A DNA stretch of 64,000 nt from Tuctoria greenei (taxonomy: Eukaryota > Streptophyta > Magnoliopsida > Poales > Poaceae), in assembly GCA_036927565.1 (NCBI GenBank), contig JAYESD010000001.1, forward strand, positions 72,869,751 through 72,933,750, in the 5' to 3' direction. The position numbers and the translations under genes are program-made. Shown here one piece after another: positions 34,273 to 46,401 of the stretch. Positions within the stretch are counted from its first letter, which is position 1, and every line of letters starts with the position of its first letter. The notes under the pieces are model-generated. The model was not told where the DNA came from, ran no database searches, and was given only the letters and a program-made list of their open reading frames with translations.

Positions 34273-35330
34273 GAAGGGTATGTCCTCCAGGAGAACATCC
34301 GGACCCCTCTAGGAGGGTCCGGGAAGTTCAAGTACACTACAGTCACTACACTAAAAGTGTAACTACCTACCTAGGGCCAGTACAAGATGTATAGCGCACA
34401 TAGCTTGGACCTGCACCCTAAGTGTGTCCTTGTCTCCCCAATCTGGACCTATAATGAAAGACATTGTTGTGTGAAAACAGACTCCACATGCATTTATTTT
34501 TGTACAAGCTCGATATATCAAATTATTATTTTCACCCTTCTTGTCTATAATGAAGTTGTGTAATTCTTTTTTTTAGTTTTTGTCCAAGTTATTCATATGT
34601 GTTACAAGTAATTTTGTTGGTCTCTCTGAATCTTAACATGCTGTATAGTCTACTTGCCTGAACGCTAAGACAACATAGGTCCAGAGTGTGCTATCGACTT
34701 AGCCTGGTCCTGCATCCTAAGTATGCCACTCCACCTACACTCTGGCAGGCCTCAGTAGGGTGAGTACTAGAAAAGCATATGGGTCCAGAAAGATTACATC
34801 AATATGCTTGTTACCATATCGAGTTTCTTCAGATTTAAAACTCAAATAAGAACGATAAGTCACAAACGATTTATAGACAAGAGGACAAATTTTACTCTTT
34901 TCTTGTATTTAATGTGCAGGAAATAAAGAAATTCATAGCGATGGTGGATGAAGTCGGAGCTACTAAGCTTCGACATCCTCCAAGGGGGCCTGCTGTCAAT
35001 GTTTAATATGTTGACAGTGGGTGACGTCGGAGCTACAAAGCTCCGATAAATCCTAGGGGGCCCGTCGTCGACGTACCGGAGATAAATACTATGGACCTAA
35101 AATATGCATGTTTGAAGCATTCAAGTCCTCAACATGCTGTCAAATCCTTTTGGTACATGTACACACTCCAATTGTGCACATATACCACGGGGCCAACAAG
35201 ATACAACACAGTATATTGAAGACAAAGTGAAATTCATGGCAGAAAGGAGGATTTCATTAATCAGAAGTAGTGGATTACAAAATTGGGGTTACAAGGGGCA
35301 AAAGGAAAACAGTCCTAGCCACCGGAGGAT
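34273..35330 (+). other. Tat spacer between integrase and antisense gene
   Basis: AT-rich and noncoding. It shows an imperfect 73-bp duplication (GTCGGAGCTAC at 34953 and again at 35026, each followed by AAGCT(T/C)CGA and a GGGGGCC block). It also shows a pair of AGCTTGGACCTGCACCCTAA-like segments near 34,404 and 34,700. It would hold the terminators of both converging transcripts; none is recognisable. Confidence 0.6.
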
Positions 35331-38300
35331 CTAAGCCCTGTAAAAAAACGAAGTAACCTTCTCAGCAGCTTCTTGGACACTAGCTCTGGCGGCATCATCT
35401 TCTTCGCCAAGGATTCCTTCAAAGATCGGATCAAGATAGAGCTGGGGGTCTCGGCTTTTGTAACACGCCAAGACATACTCGGCGACATTCTTCGACAAAG
35501 ATTTACCCTCTATCTCTAGCTGATCAGCGATGACATTACCCACCGCGTCGAAATTGCTACCAGTAGAGCCATGTGCCACCAGCGTCTGGTCCAGCTCCTG
35601 CACTGGGTCCTCTGGGCGTACTGGACTGAAACCAAGAGGCACAAGGGCCCTATCCGCACGTCCTAGGAAGTCCCATACCATCAGGGACTCAGTTACCTTC
35701 AAGCTCTACAGGTATTCTAGTGACCTTTGGGCGACCGCTAGCTCAGAACTCTCCTGAGCAAGGCATTCCACCACATTGGCATGTTGCTGCATACTTTCAG
35801 CAACCTGCTACTCGCGTTTGGTTAGCTCCGTCTCCCGGAGGTGGATGCAGTTCCGGTGTTCGGCCAGGTCCTTCTCCCTGCCTCACACCTTTTCTTCCCT
35901 GGTGGCAACGTCAGCTTCTCTTTTCAAGAGCTCCTGCCCCATCTTCCATTACTTCTTCTTTTCATCTTCACTCCACCGCACAAACTTCTTTGAGCGATCC
36001 GCCAAATTCTGTTCACCCAGAGTCAACTTTTGGGTGACCTCTGCCTCTCTTTTAACAATATCCTACTGCTGCCCCAGGACCTTTTCTTCCCTTGCCTCCA
36101 GGTCCGCCCGACACTTCAGGGGAACCTCGTTTAATTCATTAAGGTTTTCGTGACGCTCATCATCAGCATCACGCCTCTCCTTGGCTTGCTCCAGGATTTC
36201 CCTAGAGTTAGCATTGAGCGCCCGGATGGCGGCCTCCTTCTTCTCAAGCAGCTTGTCCCAGTACTCTAACCGGGCCTTCTCCCTCTTTATCCACTCCTTC
36301 TGGTCAGCTAGCCTTGTCTGGGCAAGCCTGGTCTCAAAATGGAGTTTGTTGCACCAACGCCTTAAGGTGTTGTGCTCCTCCTCCATGGATTTGCTCTCAT
36401 GATCGAAGGCGAGTTGGACTTGTCGGAGGCTGGAGCAGGCGTTGTCTATGGACAACGCCAGAGGGATAGGCTCCGGACCTGCTGGGACCATCTCTGTAGG
36501 CTCCGGAGGATTCTCCATTACAAAAATTGGGTCCCACTCTACAAGAGTGGTCCCCTCAGCTACAGCAACGCTAGGGCCGCTCTTAGGGCGCCCTTCAGCA
36601 GCAGAAGAACCCACCGGGGGAACTTCAACCTCTGGAGCAGAATTTGAAGGCACTACTTTAGGGTCTTCGGTCGTTGGCTCCGAAGGCAGAGGACCTGTTG
36701 CCACCTCTTCAGGCAGCTCTGACTCTAGTTCAGCTACCTCCGGGGCAATGGCAGGGGCTTCATCTTGGGCCTCTATCATCGTTGGCTCAGACGCCGGCAC
36801 GTCAGTTTCCTCCGGTTCAACGACCGGAGCTTTGGGCATCTTCGGTTCAACCGTCGGACCTTCAACTACTTCTGGCACAAGGGTCGGAACTTTAGTGATT
36901 TCTGGCTCAGTGCTCGGGACTTCGATTGCCTCTGGCTCAGTGGCCAGGGCTTCTACGACCTCCGGCTCAAGGGCTGGAGCTTCAAATATCTCCGGCTCCG
37001 GTACCAGAGCAACAACCTTTGGCACCAACACCAGAGGGCATCTTCAACTTCTTTCCCGTGGTCCGGTGCTACCACGGGAGCTTCAAGCGAGGACTGCACA
37101 TCCATGTCCACGACAGCTGGCGCCGGAGCTATCGCGACTTCTGCCACCACTTGAGGATGAGGCTCAATGCTTGAAGCCGGAGCTTCGGCATGTGCAGCCC
37201 CGGTCGCTACGACAGGCGCCAAAGTTCCTGACCCCTTCTTCGACACCCTAAAAATAAAGGGAAGAGAAGATTAAAGACACGTCAAAAATAAGACTAGCAT
37301 TTTAAGGTTAGCAATCAATGCTTACCCGGGGATGCTACCATCCCAGTCGCCTCGAAACCTCTTCTTCTGAGGTTCGAAGCCAGATCCTACCAAGACTGGT
37401 GAGATAATTACTTCAGACCTCAGATGAGGGCCACTTGCAGAAGTTGGAGTCTTCTCGGCCGGAGCTTCTCTTGGTCGGGAAGAACTCCTAGACCTGCAAC
37501 TTTTAGCCGGCACTAAGGCCAGTGTTGACTGTCCGGAGGTGACGCCCCTTGAAGACGCTTGCGCCAGAGCCGGGGTAGCTGAATAAGACCTCCCCCGCTA
37601 GGGAGAAGGAGCTATGGTAGAAGAAGCAGGTCTGATGGAGCTCTCTGCTGAACTGTGCCTCCATGTTCAGAGGAAGGAAAGCTGCCAGCGGAACTAGGTC
37701 GTCGCTGTCGATGTTTATTCCATGCTGGAATTTCTTGAGATGAAGCCTCAAAGCTTCGTCATCAAAGTTGGATTTCAGAACGATTTCAATCCGGTCGTCA
37801 TCCATCACACTGTTGAGGGCACATGCGAGCTTCTCCCTCTTCCTAAGCGGAGCCTATCTGTTGACCAGGAAGTTGCAGAAGACCATCTGAGGAGTCACTC
37901 CACCTTCCACACATTCGCAGATCCTGGTCAAGACGGGGTTGAAGGCATCTGAAAGCATCGAAACTACAATCCAAGCATCACTGTCAATGTTGGAGAGGCC
38001 TTTGGGCAGCTCCAACTTCTCATGCTCCTCCACTGCAATGACGACCCAGTCTTTCTTCCAGTTGTCCCATTTGCCGAAAGGAAACGACTTCAAGTATTTG
38101 GAGGGGCAATTCTTGCGCTTCACAAAATAGTAAAAGCAAAGAAGCTCACTCCCCTTGCCGGTGGTGTGGATAGTGAAGAAGGTGCAGAACAACTCGACGC
38201 AGGGGGGAATACCCACCCACATCTCGCAAAAGTGGACGAACATCGCCACAGGAAGAAGAGAATGGTGGCCGAGGTGATAAAGCTGGAGACCATAAAAGTC

Positions 38301-38615
38301 TAGCAGCATCAAAAGAAAGGTAGAAAAAGGTGGGGTCAATCCCACCATGGCATACGACGAGAAGTACACCATGTCAGCATTGCGCTCCTTCTTGAACGGG
38401 AGCTCACCGATGCAAATCAAGTGGTTGAAGGAGTCGCTGGACCACCCCATATAGGTCCGGACCTTCTTCAGATCATCGTCACTCTTGAGGCAGCTCTTGA
38501 GAAGACCCAACTCCATCATGGAAAAGCGGAGCAAAGGAAGGGAAGTTAGGCGGAGTTTGGGAGGCTCTGAGCGCAATTTGATCGAAGGCGTAAAGAGTCC
38601 TCTAACCGTGCCCAC
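35331..38615 (-). pseudogene. Antisense gene of the Tat element (PF04195/'putative gypsy type transposon' family)
   Basis: Reads opposite to gag-pol, from ATG 38615 to a stop at 35331. The first ~250 residues carry the conserved FYGLQLYHLGHHSLLPVAMF and FVHFCEMWVGIPPCVELF region found in the plant family annotated as putative gypsy-type transposon (Transposase_28). A short basic, serine-rich stretch, an intron (37248-37325), a proline/glutamate/alanine repeat region (PEPE-type, about 37,000-36,600), a charged coiled coil (about 36,400-35,800) and a C-terminal domain (LGRADRALVPLGFSPV) follow. Lesions: a TAG at 37854-37856, a frameshift near 37,510, another near 37,035, and in-frame stops at 36063 and at three points further on. 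The frame is otherwise held for over 3 kb, so it was under selection before decay. Grande and RIRE2-type elements carry such antisense genes. Function unknown; I assign none. Confidence 0.85.
37248..37325 (-). other. Intron of the antisense gene
   Basis: 78 bp with a GTAAGC donor (CCCCGG|GTAAGC) and a TTTTTAG acceptor after a pyrimidine-rich run (CTTCTCTTCCC). Removing it joins the two frames in phase (GSIPG to VSKKGSG) and bypasses a stop that lies within the donor (GGGTAA). The length and borders are normal for plants. Confidence 0.8.
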
Positions 38616-39051
38616 TTACCCTCTTAAGTAATCCTCCGGACTCTTGGATGGAAACCGCAGTGAGAACAAAGGCACTTTTCAAAATTCTACCCCGTCAATG
38701 ACGAGTGGGCCTGGGGCCACCCTGACGAAGATATCGAGGTTCTTACCCTAGGCGAGCCATTATCATGATGAGCGGCGGAAAACTCGATGGTGGCACCCTG
38801 GCAGGGCGCACGAAACCGATACGGTTTTTGTATTGGGAACCGGCGACCTTCAATTACGTGAGATCCTCACTCAAGGATCTTATATGCAGCATTCATAACA
38901 AGCCATGTGTCGATGGTTCACTCTTGGACCATCGCTCCAACAGCACATCAGAAGACTCTCAAAATCGAAGCACGGGAATCGAGAATGTCCCCACCTCTGT
39001 TAGAATAACTTAAATCAAAGGGTTTCTCCTAGAGGTAGGCCCAGGGGCCAC
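38616..39051 (+). other. Tat 3' leader of the antisense gene and polypurine tract
   Basis: No frame. The last bases before the LTR, AGGCCCAGGGGCCAC, resemble the polypurine tract/LTR border of Tat elements. Any antisense promoter must lie here or in the 3' LTR; I see no clear TATA box on the minus strand. Confidence 0.55.
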
Positions 39052-39896
39052 CGTCGGTACCCTGCGTACCGGGTACCCCGCATACCGCGAAGAGTACAAC
39101 GGAGTTCTACCTATGAGAATTGAAGGTCTCCTCTGGTCCCACATGTCACATTGCACCGGACCCGCTCCCCTCATATGGGTTGCTCCTGGGTAAACACGTG
39201 TAAAGGAAAACCGGAACTAAGCTCCCATCGAAGGAAAGCTTTGGTGACAACATGTGTACAATGACCCCGGACCTAACCCCCAGTACAGAGGAGCTCTAGT
39301 GCCGACACGTGTACAACAGCCCCGGACCTACTCTCCCGCAACAGAAAGCTCCAGAGCTACCATGTGTGGAGCCTCCGGACCTTCATCAACGTATACACTG
39401 GCAGATCTCCTTCATCATGTTCAGTCAAGTGACAATCAAAGCGGCCGTTACAAGATTTGATTACGTGTCGTTAATGTTATATTAACGACACGCAATCAGA
39501 GCACTGTTAATAGGGGTAATGCAGCCATTAAGGCACATTACTACACTATTAACCATGCTTAATACCCGTAGACAGTGTATTAGACAATTTAATACACCAG
39601 GTCCACATGTTGGGCCAAGTGAATGATGTAATGGTCAGCCCTTAGAACTATAAAAGGGTTGTGCCGCACGAACCCAGGGACATCTGATCCAAACTGACCG
39701 GCATACTAGGGAAGAGACTCATACAATACAAGAACACAAACCCCATGGAGTAGGGTGTTACGCTCAGGCAGCCCGAACAATGTAAATCTATTGTTTCGCC
39801 ATCTCGTTCCCGATCTTTAAGCGCCCCAACCGAAACAAGAATCTCCGCGGACTACATTTGGTAGTACCGGGGGAAGTGTCGTTGTACACTTTGACA
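39052..39896 (+). repeat. Tat 3' LTR
   Basis: 845 bp; the first base is C instead of T (CGTCGGTACC) and it ends CTTTGACA. TATAAAAG at 39649-39656. It is uninterrupted, so it shows what the 5' copy looked like before the 23161 insertion. CAAGG at 39897-39901 is the right target duplication. Confidence 0.94.
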
Positions 39897-39901
39897 CAAG
39901 G

Positions 39902-41034
39902 GTATCGAATCCAAGGAATGTTTGTGAAATCTTTTGGCTTGTTCTCCCAAGGACACACAATTTATTTGGTAAGCAAGGATTTGAGAAGAATTCAATGGAT
40001 TGAAATCTAGGCCACAATAGTTTATGATAGCTTCTTGCTTCGAGCATAGGTTTACCCTAGGCAACACCAAGATGATTCCTACCACGAGTCTATGGCATAG
40101 ACGGATGTGGAGAATTACTAAGAACGCATAGGGCTGTTACCACATGCTGTCTACCACTTCAATCCGTGGGTCTATGAGATATCCACTGACGAATTCTAAC
40201 CTAACAACCATGCTTAAGTTCTAATTCAGAACTCTAGTCATTTCGAATGCAAAGCTATGACTAGAGCCTCCCATAGATTAAAGCAGTGAACCCACAAGCA
40301 GTTTTGAAAGCAAACTGCTATGAAATAGAAATCAAACTCGTTTTGAATTCACATAAATTCTTACTCTATTTTGGTAGAACTTCTATAGAGGTAAAAATGT
40401 GTAAAAAGAACATGACAAGCCAAGCCTTCTCCTCCTAGCTTCTCCTCACTCTCCTTCTACTTTGGCTGGCCACTAGGGCAGCTATAAACCTTATGAGTGG
40501 AGTACTATTCTCAAACTAGTGGTGTTTTGAGAAGTGAGGGTGTGAGGGGTATTTATACACGAGTTCAGTTGGCTTAGCGCCACAATTAGTGCATGAATCA
40601 GTCGTCACCGCCATCAAGGGGCCACAGGTAGCCAACATTTGGAGGTTGGTCGTGTTTGGCGCCAAGGCAAAGTCGGTCAAACTAGGGGGTCGACTGACCT
40701 GGTTCTGGGCCCCTTCAGCTGTTCTTTCTCGGGGTGGCTTCTAGGTGGGCCCTGACCACCTTCCCGCTTTAATGACCATTGGATCTTCTCGGATACATCT
40801 GATAATGAGCCATGGATCCATGTGATGCCACATGTCATCTCTCGTTTCGTCGAATGACAACTTTTTGGATTGCTCCCTGCATGCTTGGGTATTTTGGGGC
40901 GTAATCCACGAGCATTCAAATAGACACTAACACGTGTCAAATTTGTTTGTTTTAAATCCTACCACTACGTTGTGTTATCCATTTTATAATTTTTATGCAG
41001 TGAATTGCTCGTCAAATTTAGCATTTAAGGACCA
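39902..41034 (-). repeat. Athila-like 3' LTR, proximal piece
   Basis: Continues the LTR begun at 22833 after the Tat insertion. It matches about 47,436-48,562, for example GGCTTGTTCTCCCAAGGACA, GGCTGGCCACTAGG, and TTGGATTGCTCCCTGCATGC. The total with the distal piece is 1219 bp, against 1213 bp for the other LTR. A purine tract (GTGTGGGGAAG on the minus strand) lies just beyond 41034. Confidence 0.9.
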
Positions 41035-42704
41035 TTAATAAACTTCCCCACACCTAGTCCTATGCTCGTCCTTGAGTGAAGGCAAGAATAACTAAGTGTT
41101 GAGATAAAATATTGCTATGAATATGAGAGGAGTATAGAAAGTATTTTAATTAATACCTTTGCTTTTAAAATTTTTTTGAGGTGTGGTTACCACATCGTCT
41201 TGGGGGTTTGAGAGGTGGTACAGTTGAGTGTATCTCACCCGGACTTCCTCCTACTGAAATAACTTTGAAAATTGCTATATTTCGAATATCAAAAGGATAA
41301 TGCATTTTCCTCCTCTATTGGATTCCCTCAAGTCAATCAAAGTGTTTGAATCCTCACCTTCACATAATTCAACACTTTTGTCCCTACAACTAAGTATGGC
41401 TTTTTGTGGAGCTTGGTAGGGATAAAGAGTAGCACACTTGCAATTCATATATTACTAGGTCAAAAACGAGATCCATATGATAAGACCATGAAAGAAAAAT
41501 CAATGACTAAGGAAATTCTTGTGCTCTTATTATGGATGGTAAATGACGGATGATGAATGGTGATGATAACTCCCATTTTATCACTCTTTTTGTGCAAGGA
41601 TGAATCAGGGATACTTATTGGCTCTCTCTTCTTTTTTTTGAATTCTTTTGGGAGCTCTTATAGCCATGCCTTCTACTCCTTTTTATGCATATTTTTAATG
41701 AGAGAGGAATTTTCAATAATTCTCATGGAGTATCTTTTGATTGTGGATAGATGAAAATGATTGAGTATGGTGGAGTGCACAAGAAATTTCCTAATCAAAA
41801 GATTTCATGCAAGTCACTCAATAGGTCAAGAGCTTTAGAATGCTCAATGAAAATGCAAAGTGGCATATGCATGTGGCTTTCAATATTTGTATCATATCGC
41901 CTTTGTGGGTGTTATAATTTTCCTATGAGAGAGGAAGGCAAACCTGAAATCTTCAAAATCGTGCAAAATAATCAATTTCAAGCAGGGATGGGTTTGTTTA
42001 CGGGTTCATTTTACTCACCATATTACACCAATCAAAAACTTACATGACATATTGTCCCAATTTAGTGGTATGGATCTAGAAACATTGTATTGAAATCAAA
42101 ATACGAAGTATACTAATCTCATATTTAAGCAATTTGCATCATTTATGTTAATTGAGTTGATTTCAATTTGTTTTTTTCATGAATGCGTCAATGTTTTCAA
42201 CTAAAATTGCAATGAATCACCAAGAGCAGGGGGTAAGTGATTCGAACCGACGTTGTGCAGCGAAACAGACCCGAGAGGGGCCACCAACAGGTCGCTGATT
42301 CAGGGGGTCAGCCGATCTCTAGTTGGCTCCCCTGGTGCTCTGCTTTGTTTTGTCGTATCGTGTGTATGTTTGCGGCGTGTCCTCAGTTGAAACGCGTGAT
42401 CCAAACATTGCAAGATCGTAGAGGGACTCCTCCCCCACACTTGTTCCTTGAAACTTTATTTGAAACAAATGCAAAACAAAGGGAACTTTATCGGTGTTAG
42501 CTGAATTGGTAAGTCCTATTTATTGGGTTCAAAATTGGGGTGCTTGAATGAAAATGAAATTGAACAACTAGCACCCTAAGATAGAATATGTGACTTGGGC
42601 AAGGTGGATATTAGAAGGATGTTGTAGCATCGAGGGATTGGTTGGGACTCCATAGGCCATATGGATGACTTTGGTAATGGGACCACTTAATGGACTTCGA
42701 GTAT
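41035..42704 (-). other. Athila-like region between integrase and 3' LTR: no gene seen
   Basis: About 1.7 kb, AT-rich, with no credible minus-strand frame and only short, unremarkable + frames. Athila elements often carry an env-like gene here; none can be recognised. 42,230-42,500 is more GC-rich than its surroundings and may be a separate small insertion. Confidence 0.55.
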
Positions 42705-43991
42705 TTAGGTGGAATTTTGATAAACAGCTTGAAAGTCAATCAAATTTATCACGTCGATTTCCTTTTCCAAATCCTTGTGGGGATCTAAGAAAATTTGGAG
42801 ACGGTGCCCATTCACCTTGAATAGATGGACTTCATGATCTTGGTGTGTGATGGCTCCATGAGATGAGGCTTCTATCATGGTTAATGGTCCTTCCCATTTA
42901 CTTCGTAATTTCGCATGTCCAAAGGGTTTTACCCCAGAGTTATAGAGAAGGACATTATCTCCAAGCTTAAACACCTTTGGCGTAATCTATTTGTTATGCC
43001 ATCTCTTAATTCTTTCCTTATAAATCTTGGCACTATGGTACGCCTGATCCCTCCATTCCTCAAGTTCAGAGATTTGCCTCAAACGGTGCTTCCCAGCCTC
43101 ATCAAGATCCATGTTCCACCATTTTATGTCCTAATGAGCTCTATGATCCAACTTACATGAATATGGAAAGTCTTGCCATAAACAAGTTGAAACAGAGACT
43201 TGCTAATGGGTGTCTTGTAGGAAGTTCGATATTCCCACAATGCATTGGTTAGCTTCTGCTTCCATCCCATTGCCACATCCAAGACGGTCTTTTTAATAAT
43301 ATTCTTGATCTGCTTGTTAGATGTTTCTGCCTGACCGCTTGTTTGTGGGTGATAGGGAGTAGCAATATTTTTCTGAACTCCAAGCTCCCTTACAAGGCTC
43401 CGGAAGGTCTTATCAATGATATGAGACCATCCATCACTTATGACCATTCGGGGAGTACCAAAGCGTGAGAAAATGATCTCATGGAACAGTTTCCTAGTTT
43501 GCTCGGAGTCAGCATTTTTGCATGGCAATTCCTCTACCCATTTTGACACATAATTACAGCCACCAGAATATACTCGCACTCATGGGACTTTGGAAAATGT
43601 CCCATGAAGTCAATACCCGACACATCAAATAATTCGACATGGAGATTGTATGTGAGGGGCATGGCATTATGAGCAGTGATTTCTCCAAGCTTTTTTCATT
43701 TCTAAAATCCGCGAATGAATTCCATGGTGTCTTCATACAATGAAGGCCAATAGAGTCCTCTTTGCAATATCTTTGCCTTAGAACGGTAAACACTGTAAGG
43801 GCATCCATAGGGGCCAACATGGCATTTTTCAATGATCTTTGTGGCTTTGATTGTGGGGACACACCTTCTAAGAAGGCCATCAACACATACTCCATAGAGA
43901 TATGGGTCGTCCCATAGGTGTCTATGACTCTCATAAATAAGATTCTTTTTTCTTCCCCGAGTGGTACGTACCCCGTGACCTTGAAGTTCAC
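42705..43991 (-). pseudogene. pol: Athila-like integrase remnant
   Basis: From high to low coordinate: an H2C2-containing N-terminal part in a degraded frame (43991-43680); the start of the core (GIDFMGHFPKSHECEYILVAV), broken by a frameshift near 43,560; then a long open stretch with VSKWVEELPCKNAD, VISDGWSHIIDKTF (catalytic aspartate kept, the usual GG changed to GW) and YHPQTSGQAETSNKQIKNI (glutamate kept). A further break occurs near 43,120. The C-terminal part is FKLGDNVLLYNSGVKPF...LRSKWEGPLTM...VNGHRLQIF, ending at 42705. It is closest in style to Athila integrases. No chromodomain. Confidence 0.9.
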
Positions 43992-44030
43992 GATATCTGC
44001 GTACTAAGGGTGAGTGTCTGTCACCTTGAC

Positions 44031-45480
44031 CTACATATCATCACGTAGGAAGTCATTAATGGTTACATCCATATGTTGTGTGATATCCATACGTGAGAGA
44101 TGGTCTGCAACGAAATTCTCCACTCCCTTCTTATCCTTTATCTCCAAATCAAATTGTTGTAGTCGGAGCATCCATCGGAATAGCCTTGGTTTAGCGTCCT
44201 TTTTTGTGAGCAAAAATTTCAAGGTTGTGTGGTCTTTGTAGACTATGATCTTGGCTCTAACCAAATAGGACCTAATTTTATTGATAGCAAAGACTACTGT
44301 CAGTACCTCTTTTTCCGTAATGACGTAATTGAGTTGTGCTCCAGTTAGAGTCTTGCTAGCGTAGGTTATGGCGTGATGCTTTTTATCTTTGGTTTGGCCT
44401 AAGACCACACCAATGGCTAAATCACTGGCATCACACATGATTTCAAAATGAAGCGTCCAATCAAAGGGTTGGATGAATGGAGCCGAGACAAGTGCCTTTT
44501 TGAGTTTATCAAAGGTTTTAAGGAACTCCTCATTGAAATCAAAGGGAGCATCCTTAGATAATAGGTTTGTGAGGGGTCTTGCGATTTTGGAGAAATCCTT
44601 GATAAATCATCGATAGAATCCCACATGACCTAAGAAGCTGCGGATTCTTCTTATCTTTACAGGAGGTGGAAGTTGTTCAATAACTTCAATTTTTGCTTTG
44701 TCCACCTCTATTCCCCTCTCGGACACTAGGTGCCAACAATGATGCTTTCACGAACTATAAAGTGGCACTTTTTCTAATTAAGCACTAGGTCATTTTCTTG
44801 GTATCTTTGTAAGACATTATCTATGTTTTTTAGACAACGCTCAAAAGTTTTTTCCATAGACAGAGAAATCGTCATGAAAACTTCCATGATCTCCTCAATC
44901 GTGTCGAAAATGATAGATATCATGCACCTATGAAAAGAAGTGGGTGCATTACATAGTCAAAAAGACATTGGCAGGCAGGCGTACGTTCCATATCGACATG
45001 TGAATGCGTTCTTACTTTGGTCATTGGGATGGATGGGAATTTGATGATAACCCGAAAATCCTTCAAGGAAACAGAAGAAGCAATGTTTTGCCAACTGTTC
45101 CAACATCTCATCGATGAAGGGCAGCAGAAAATGATTCTTCCTAGTTAACTTGTTGAATTTTTGGTAATCAATGCACATCCTCCACCCCGTGACGGTTCAT
45201 TGATGACTTAATGCATTCTTATCATTTTGAACAACCATCATTCCTCCCTTCAGTGGCACTACTTGGACTGGACTAACCCACTCACTATGAGGCACAAGAT
45301 AAATTATCCCGGCATGGAGTTTCCAGACCTCCTTCTTGACAACCTCACGCATCGCATTATTGGACTAACCCACTCACTATGAGGCACGGGATAAATAATC
45401 CTAACATGGAGTTTCAAGACCTCCTTCCTGACAACCTGACGCATCGCATGATTCAATCGCTATTGAGGTTCCAGTGAGGG
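44031..45480 (-). pseudogene. pol: Athila-like reverse transcriptase and RNase H remnant
   Basis: RT runs from about 45480 (VVRKEVLKLH) through SEWVSPVQVVPLKGGMMVV, TVTGWRMCIDYQKFNK, FLLPFIDEMLEQLAKH and GYHQIPIHPNDQSKNAF. The catalytic box survives as FHDD at 44868-44879 (FHDDFSVYG), but in another frame. RNase H is open from 44438 to 44031: MCDASDLAIGVVLGQ, YVITEKEVLTVVFAINKIRSYL and GVENFVADHLSRM. Frameshifts and stops lie throughout 44,450-44,950, and a TGA falls just before TVTGW. A 92-bp tandem duplication sits at the N-terminal end. Confidence 0.9.
45270..45453 (-). repeat. 92-bp imperfect tandem duplication inside RT
   Basis: GGACTAACCCACTCACTATG begins at 45270 and again at 45362. 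The following ~70 bp (GAGGCAC...GACGCATCGCAT) match with about ten differences. It duplicates about 30 codons around SEWVSP and shifts frame. Confidence 0.88.
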
Positions 45481-45789
45481 GGTACTCTTGGGGTCAATGG
45501 GAATGTGATGGGTGCAAAAAGAAGGGCTGATGCCGATGAGGTCTTAAAGTGAGTAGCCAAAGACAGTCCTATTCTATGCTAATAAGGATATGGTTTTGAG
45601 TGTTTCCTCATCTGAAACCTTGTAACTTATATGACATAGGCTTCCAAATCTCAATTTCGAAAAGCATAGCATAGTCCTGGAGGCAAGATATTTAGCTCAA
45701 TAAGAGGTTTGGTTGTGGGCTCTTCCTTTGGCAAATCAAAAGTCTACTGAAGCTCATTCTCTTCTTGGATTAAATCTTCTTCTCCTATT

Positions 45790-46401
45790 TTAGGAGGCTC
45801 CAAATATTTTAAGAGTATTAACCTCATCAATTGGCTCATCTTGGAGGGATGATTCCACAGTTGTGTTCTTGGAAATCATAATGGGGATGGAAATTTTGTT
45901 CCATCCAAGATTTATGTTGAGGTTTCCTTTAGAGGGGAATTCCATGAAAAATTTCTCAATGGGTATTCCAATCATAATGTCAAAGTCTCAAATATTGAAC
46001 ACATGGAAATCAAGAAAAACATCAACATCTTACTATCTTACTAACACCTCTTCTAAAATCCAATATCCTTTAAGAATATTTCCAAATGTATCTCGGAAGG
46101 ATTTTTGTGTTGCTGCCATTGGCACATCGCCAAAAATGGCGAGAGCACAAGTATCGAAAATGATATTTGCCCCAACACAGGGATTATAAAGGACTTGCAT
46201 TGTTGCTCCTCTAATATGACATAGGATGGTGGCTAATAGTGAGGTCATCCGAAAGATATCGAGTGAGTTATCAACCTCTGCTGTCCATTCTGAACTCAAA
46301 ATCGAGGTCAACTCCTTGATCATCTCATGGAGAAATACTCCATCGGGTGGATTAGGTGGAGTTGGAGGCCACGATGGCTTCCTTTGGTAACAATACTTCA
46401 A
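45790..46401 (-). pseudogene. pol: Athila-like protease region remnant
   Basis: Two minus-strand frames (46401-46033 and 45975-45790). The first contains LYNPCVGANIIFDTCALAIF, which corresponds to the LLDPGASVNLLP-like active-site segment of Athila proteases with the catalytic DxGA changed (NPCVGA). The second contains FFMEFPSKGNLNINLGW. 45,480-45,790 between this and RT, and 46,402-46,655 before it, are degraded linker with no readable motif. Confidence 0.7.

Larger units (their letters stand above)
22919..39896 (+). mobile_element. Tat-type Ty3/gypsy element with antisense gene
   Basis: LTRs of 846 bp (22919-25461, minus an insertion) and 845 bp (39052-39896), TGTCGGTACC...CTTTGACA, flanked by CAAGG on both sides. 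The interior holds gag, protease, RT, RNase H, a second (archaeal-type) RNase H and integrase on +, then a noncoding spacer, then a long antisense gene. Dual RNase H and an antisense frame before the 3' LTR are known marks of the Tat lineage (RIRE2, Grande). It carries two LTR-only insertions. The LTRs differ at roughly 30 of about 440 positions compared by eye. Confidence 0.93.

Noticed and set aside
36442..37251. 269-codon + strand frame rich in S, G, A opposite the antisense gene
   Set aside because: It is the mirror of the PEPE-type repeat region. The minus frame carries the conserved domains, coiled coil and intron, so the + frame is a shadow.
41557..42047. Two + frames between the Athila-like integrase and its LTR as a possible env gene
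   Set aside because: They are on the strand opposite to the element's genes, short, and without signal or transmembrane pattern convincing enough to call.
42238..42300. GATTCGAACC, the complement of a tRNA B-box, suggesting a tRNA gene or SINE
   Set aside because: No A-box at a fitting distance, no cloverleaf and no poly-A tail or flanking duplication seen.
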